Assembly (NCBI GenBank): GCA_014773175.1 | Contig: VXCM01002523.1 | Coordinates: 62,001-126,000 of the forward strand | Source: Lucifuga dentata | Taxonomy: Eukaryota > Chordata > Actinopteri > Ophidiiformes > Bythitidae | Direction of reading: 5' to 3' | DNA length: 64,000 nucleotides | Shown here: piece after piece, positions 59,276-64,000 of the stretch | How positions within the stretch are numbered: the first letter of the stretch is position 1 | Layout of the letters: each line of letters opens with the position of its first letter | The notes under the pieces: generated by a model | The model's database searches: none | Told to the model about the DNA's origin: nothing | Seen by the model: only the letters and a program-made list of their open reading frames with translations | Program-made: the position numbers and the translations under genes

Positions 59276-61442
59276 TACCATAATTCCCCAAGTGTAACCC
59301 AAGAAAATTTACGTTTGGGATACAAACCCGTGTATAAACTGCACCCATCTATAACCCACATGAAAATAAAGACAAAAGGTAGCTGTAGGCTTTTTTAAAT
59401 TCTGCATTTACAAGAAGGCATTATAGAATTGCATAACTCTGTTGAAATCCTATAAGAAATAGACAAACACACGTTACCACAATCTGACGTGTTGCTATAA
59501 GTCACTCTCTGAAAAGCCATCAAAATCCGACTCTTCACTGTCAGAATGGAAGAGCTGTAACATCTCTGTGCACCGTTGTGGGCGCTCTTCATCGCCAGAA
59601 GCAACATCATCTTCCTCTTCACCGCTGCTCAAAGCTTGGTGCACAGACTCAGGTTGCTCTAGAATAGCGTTTTCTTAAAACTGTTGATGATTGTGTCCTT
59701 TGACACTTTGCCCCACTTTGTCAGGATCCATTTGCAAACCTCAGCAAAAGTGGCACGGCGCATTTTTCCTGATTTCATGTATGTATGTATGCTCTCCATC
59801 ATCCACATTTCCCACTCACGTCGCAGATGAATTTTGAAAACATGGTTCACGCCAACGTCAAGTGGTTGTAACTTTCCAGTGAGAACACCCGGGATTATGG
59901 CCAGTTCTGTCTTAGTTCTTTGTGTAGTGGGTTTTCACTGGCGGGACGNCCCGGGATTATGGCCAGTTCTGTCTTAGTTCTTTGTGTAGTGGGTTTTCAC
60001 TGGCGGGACGAGATGGGCAGACATGTTGTCCATCTCACCCGTGGCACAGAGTCTGGGTTGAAGAATGCACCTGGTCTTCCCCTCCACACTTTGTTGGTCC
60101 ATTCATTCATCAGTTCTTCTGTCATCCATCCCTTCTTGTGCCACTGGGCAACTGCTCCCGAGACACAGTTAAGCAACGAAAAATAACCATTGGCGGGAGT
60201 TTAGTTCCATCTCTGAGGCAGGCGAGGATGACTGTGAACCTGGTCTTCTCATTGCCCTTGGTAACTACTTGTTGTGTCACTGTTCTATTTGGAGGAGTTT
60301 CGCATGTCAGAGGCACTTCATCCATTGAACTATAAAGACAGAAATCTCTGTCTGTGGCACCAATATCTGTAGACACTGTATGAAGTTGAAATTCAGCAGG
60401 TTCATTGCTCAGGACCGAAAGGCGTGCAGTGTTGCGAGTGAAGTTGTTTGGACGAGCAGTTCTCAAATTGAGCTGTTCTGGTAAAAAGTAGTCCGCGTGG
60501 TAGGATACGCTCCGGGTGCAGCAGCATATGCTCCAATACAGTGCCACAGTCTCAACCCTACCCTGTACAGCAAACAAAGCTAGCTCATGCAGAACAAAGT
60601 TATGGCAGGCTGCAGCGCATCCGTTCCGAACAGGCATGTTTTGAACGGGCACTGCACTAGTATTTATCATTTTGGAAATAGAGATTTTTTTCTTTCAATG
60701 ACTTTTTTTTGGAAGAATCCTGCAAGTTTGTTGCTTTTTCCTCCCAGTCATCAGACAGTTTTTGTCCCACTGTTGTTGTCTGATGTCACGCATGCTTAGT
60801 TTGTTACACCGCATGAAACAAAGACACCAGGTAGGGGAGGCGTTGAACTGGTCAATGCCTTGCTCCTTGGTGAGATCCAGGGCTTTCATGAAAATCAGAA
60901 CTGTTGATACTGCACGTGCCTCACGAAGTGACTTCAGCCAGGCTGCTAAATTCTGCTCAGTGCTGAGAAATGAATGGCATTTCTTACCTTGGTTTGCCTT
61001 CCTGTGCCTTGGAAATGCAGCCAATTTCTTCTCATTGGCACGCCACTGATGAATCACACTTTCATCGATTGAAAATTCTCTGCCAGCAGCACGGTTTCTT
61101 TTGAGTTTCGCAGTTTCGATGACTTATAGCTTGGATCCAGCGATAAAAGACCTTCGCTTTTTCCCCAGTTTTCCTGTCCATGTTGTATTGGAACATGTCA
61201 GTCGGACACGTACAGTGAAGTAAGTGACCCACCCAAAATGACCTCAAAATATTTTATTTGATTAGACATGAGAAGTGTACTGTTCATGGCAATTATTGGT
61301 CAGAAAAGGAACAAACGGGCCGCAGTCACGTATTTTGAAAACAAACATGTGTATTACCTGCACTCGTGTATAAACTACACATAACCATAATGTTTGAAAA
61401 ATCTATGTATAACCCGCATGTTATAATTGGGGAATTACGGTA
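59276..61442 (-). mobile_element. pogo/Tigger-like DNA transposon, decayed
   Basis: Ends CCATAATTCCCCAAGTGTAA (left, 59278) and, reverse complemented, CCGTAATTCCCCAATTATAA (right, to 61440), flanked by TA on both sides (59276-59277 and 61441-61442). Length is about 2.16 kb. The interior holds a minus-strand transposase remnant. Confidence 0.88.
59395..61250 (-). pseudogene. pogo-like transposase pseudogene (CENP-B HTH plus DDE domain)
   Basis: Read on the minus strand, the N-terminal part shows MIHQWRANEKKLAAFPRHRK, NLAAWLKSLREARAVSTV and SPTWCLCFMRCNKLSMRDIR, the CENP-B-type DNA-binding domain. The middle shows SMDEVPLTCETP (the first catalytic Asp region) and TTQQV-like and KGNEKTRFTVILACLRDGTK segments of the DDE_1 fold. 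The C-terminal part shows LQPLDVGVNHVFKI and an acidic tail EESDFDGFSESD. The segment that should carry the second catalytic Asp (after RPGAFF) is scrambled, stops and frame shifts occur, and N at 59949 adds a 61-bp duplication. No active enzyme can be made as assembled. Confidence 0.85.
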
Positions 61443-63011
61443 TATGTGGGTCATATGCTTGGCATGCAAGTTTGACTTTATCTGATTTAACTTTGATCAG
61501 AGTGAAGCGTAGCTTTTGTTTGCTTGTTTTATTTGAGAATTCAAAAGGCTTCGTTTTTTTAATGTCCAAACTATTATTACCAGCGGCATGCTCTTCCTAT
61601 CTGTATGAACCCTTTCTGATGGAAAGACTTATTCAATTAAACATTAGTATTAATAATGATATATGTTTAATAAAGTAAGGCATAAGTGCATAAGAAGACA
61701 TATGGTCTTTTGATTTTTGTTAAGAAATTCACAGACTGTCAGTTTTAACACATGAAGTAAAATGAGACCTGTTATTGAAAAATTCTAATATATATTTGCA
61801 GTGTCTATGTTTAATAAAGGACAGAATCCAAATGTTTAAAGATTAGTTGAGAAATATGTTCTAGAAAGCAAAAAAAATACTCAGGAAATGGATTGCGCAA
61901 CGACTGACTGATGCAAATGTCATTTCCTTTAAAAAGTACCTGCCTAATTAAATTTGCAATCTAGTATCTTACCAAACTGCCCTTTATGCTGATTAGTTTG
62001 GTAAGTCTAATAATGATGAAGTAGAACTGGAACAGCAAGAAGGAATATTTTCATGTAATTGAAGAAATGAAGCGTCGGTGGTCACAGCAAGGAGCTGATT
62101 TGGTTTTGCAGGTTAAAATGGAACTGTCTGATGATGCGAGCTGTTTCTGATTACCGTGACGTGTCGCGAATGCGAGAAGTCAGGAAAAAGTCTGTCCGGC
62201 TGCAAGGTAAAATATCCGATCGCCTGATTATATTTCACAAAGAGGCAATAAATGAGAAATATAGAAAACACAGACTTAATCAAATGCTCCATAACACAGA
62301 TTTATTTTAGCACAGTTAATGAGATGCTATAAAATTTATTGTTAGATTTTACTAGAACTTCAGAAGGAACGCTTTGGAAAGGTGAAACAAGACACGTAGG
62401 TGCTCAGAATGCTGATGCGTGATGCCAACGTTACATCCGTGGCAATCTCATTTCAAGAGGAAGACCTCCAGAGGACGAAGGTCTCAGCCAGACAGATTCA
62501 GGTTTTTGCCTCATGAGATACCGGATGAAGGACATCCATCCTCCTTTTCTGTTTGTGGTCACAACTTTTGTTTCACTCCAACAACACAGAAGGACATCAT
62601 CAACCTGCTTCTGTCGCAACAGTTTAGTTTGCATTTTATTTCTAGCAATTAATAGAATTAAATTGATCAAGTCTTTTATGAAGTGAAAGTGCCAAAGATT
62701 CACTGGTTTCATCTTCAAGAATTCAGAAAAAATGTTTGTTTTACTTAGCTTCATATCATGAATTAAACACTTTGGGTTGTTTTGACTGTTCGGTCTTAAT
62801 TAGCAATGTTATATAAATTTTATATTATATAAATTTACATGTTGTTATTTTCAGTTAGGGCTCTATTTTGAAGCCTATGCAATGCTTTAATGTGCAAAAA
62901 GACCACATTGATCCACTTCTACTCTCTCTTACTAGAGCACCGCTGTGCACACCAAGTGAAAACAGGCCATTTTAGGTGCCATGACTTTAAAGCCCTCCTC
63001 CCAAAAAAGCC
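61443..63011. other. AT-rich intron, nothing firm
   Basis: A GC-richer open stretch at about 62111-62200 begins after GGTTTTGCAG and ends CTGCAAG|GTAAAA, but it is out of phase with the dlg2 exons and stops in the phase-0 frame. Otherwise nothing. Confidence 0.5.
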
Positions 63012-63366
63012 CACTAGTGGTTAGCACTGTCGCCTCACAGCAAGAAGGTCCTGGGTTCAACTCTGACCGGGTCCTTTCTGTGTGGAGTTTGCATGTTCTT
63101 CCTGTGTCTGCGTGGGTTCCCTCCAGGTGCTCCAGCTTCCTCCCACCTCCAAAGACATGCAGGTCAGGTGAATTGGAAACTCTAAATTGACTNGGTGCTC
63201 CAGCTTCCTCCCACCTCCAAAGACATGCAGGTCAGGTGAATTGGAAACTCTAAATTGACTGTAGATGTGAATGAGTTTGTCTGTATCTGTGTATCAGCCT
63301 TGTGATTGGCTGGCAACCTGTCCAGGGTGTACCCCGCCTCTCGCACAATGACCCCTGGGATAGGCG
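63012..63366 (+). mobile_element. tRNA-like SINE, slightly 5'-truncated
   Basis: Same family as 4826-5234: AGTGGTTAGCACTGTCGCCT, GGTCCTGGGTTCAACTCTGA, then CAGGGTGTACCCCGCCTCTC. N at 63193 separates two 67-bp copies, an artefact. The GGAT tail is missing. Confidence 0.85.
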
Positions 63367-64000
63367 TGAATGTAAAGTTTTACAACTTTGACAATGTTCA
63401 ACACTAACTGTATTACTGTAAGTTCTGGGTTTTAGGTTGATGATGGTGGAAACACGTTTAAAGACAAGGACGTCTCTTCAGCAGCTTTTAATTAACCCCT
63501 CAGCTCCCATACACATGCAGAATTTACACAACACTTCCTTGTTGTTTTTGATAACATGAGCCGTGCCAACCAATCAGAAATTGAGGAGCATAACTTAGAT
63601 CGACTATATGTTTTTAGCTTGTAAATATTTAACCATTAACTGTAAGTAACATATTGATATAAATAATGTAATTTTATTTAATTATTAACTACAACAAAAA
63701 TGTAACTATTTTAATGCATAAACACAGCAACATGAACCATTAAATCATACATTTCTCTGTAGAAATTAGGAAATATAATATAAAAGCATAATATGTCCCC
63801 TTTAAGACATTACTTTGATCTTTTCATGCCCATTTGTTGTTATGTTTTATAGATTAAGTGACTAAACAAATAACTGAATAAACCCCAGATTAATCAGTCG
63901 TGATAAATGTAAAATAATTGTTAGTTGTGGTTCTACTTTTTTTTCACTCTTAACCATTCTCACACCTATACATCTGATTAAAGAACTATTGACTTTCTCT
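63367..64000. other. intron, right edge
   Basis: AT-rich; nothing recognised. The next dlg2 exon is expected further right. Confidence 0.6.

Noticed and set aside
60122..60670. 182-codon minus-strand frame as an independent host gene
   Set aside because: It is the middle of the pogo-like transposase, inside TA-flanked inverted repeats, with upstream and downstream parts in other frames.
62111..62211. Exon between GGTTTTGCAG and CTGCAAG|GTAAAA
   Set aside because: In the phase-0 frame needed for dlg2 it hits a stop after 12 codons; the open frame is phase 1 and the peptide is unfamiliar.

Overview
The window looks like AT-rich nuclear DNA from a teleost fish, probably a spiny-rayed species. 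The signs are a tRNA-like teleost SINE, Tc1-, pogo- and hAT-type DNA transposons, L2-like LINE remnants, dense dinucleotide microsatellites, and small exons with GT/AG borders in long introns. I see no bacterial, viral or organellar gene.

The only host gene I can support is the 5' part of a dlg2 gene (PSD-93/chapsyn-110, a synaptic MAGUK scaffold) on the + strand. Three alternative first coding exons lie in a row: 2397-2426 (MDCLCIVTTK, identical to the PSD-95 N-terminus), 20194-20235 (MFFACYCALRSDMK, the PSD-93 alpha type) and 39098-39196 (ends in the CHCKVACTNN...GCK type). Each ends in codon phase 0 at a consensus GT donor and carries a cysteine pair of the kind that is palmitoylated. All can splice to the shared phase-0 exon at 54592-54820, which encodes the linker before PDZ1. 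The PDZ, SH3 and GK exons lie beyond the right edge. Two further phase-0 candidate cassette exons are proposed at 52310-52393 (28 codons, proline-rich, good splice sites) and 58832-58891 (20 codons, GC donor, weak).

The rest is intron or 5' flank, heavily occupied by mobile DNA. The dominant element is a non-autonomous DNA transposon of about 550-680 bp, called here the TTAA element. It has TTAA at both ends and terminal inverted repeats starting AGGACCATACC. About 18 complete, truncated, nested or rearranged copies lie between 13.2 and 56.9 kb, in two subfamilies and both orientations. Other elements: a hAT-type MITE (3578-4491), tRNA-like SINEs (4826-5234, 63012-63366), a 609-bp MITE (5869-6477), a decayed non-LTR reverse transcriptase (24000-24880, minus), an internally deleted L2-like LINE (39740-40166), a MITE at 40440-40858, Tc1-type elements (45911-46338, 49340-50451) and a decayed pogo/Tigger-like transposon (59276-61442).

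An assembly signature runs through the window. Single N bases sit either in long homopolymer or dinucleotide tracts, or exactly between two copies of a 61-67 bp sequence. One falls inside the shared dlg2 exon and creates a false frameshift; another interrupts the pogo transposase. These are best read as unmerged contig overlaps, not biology.
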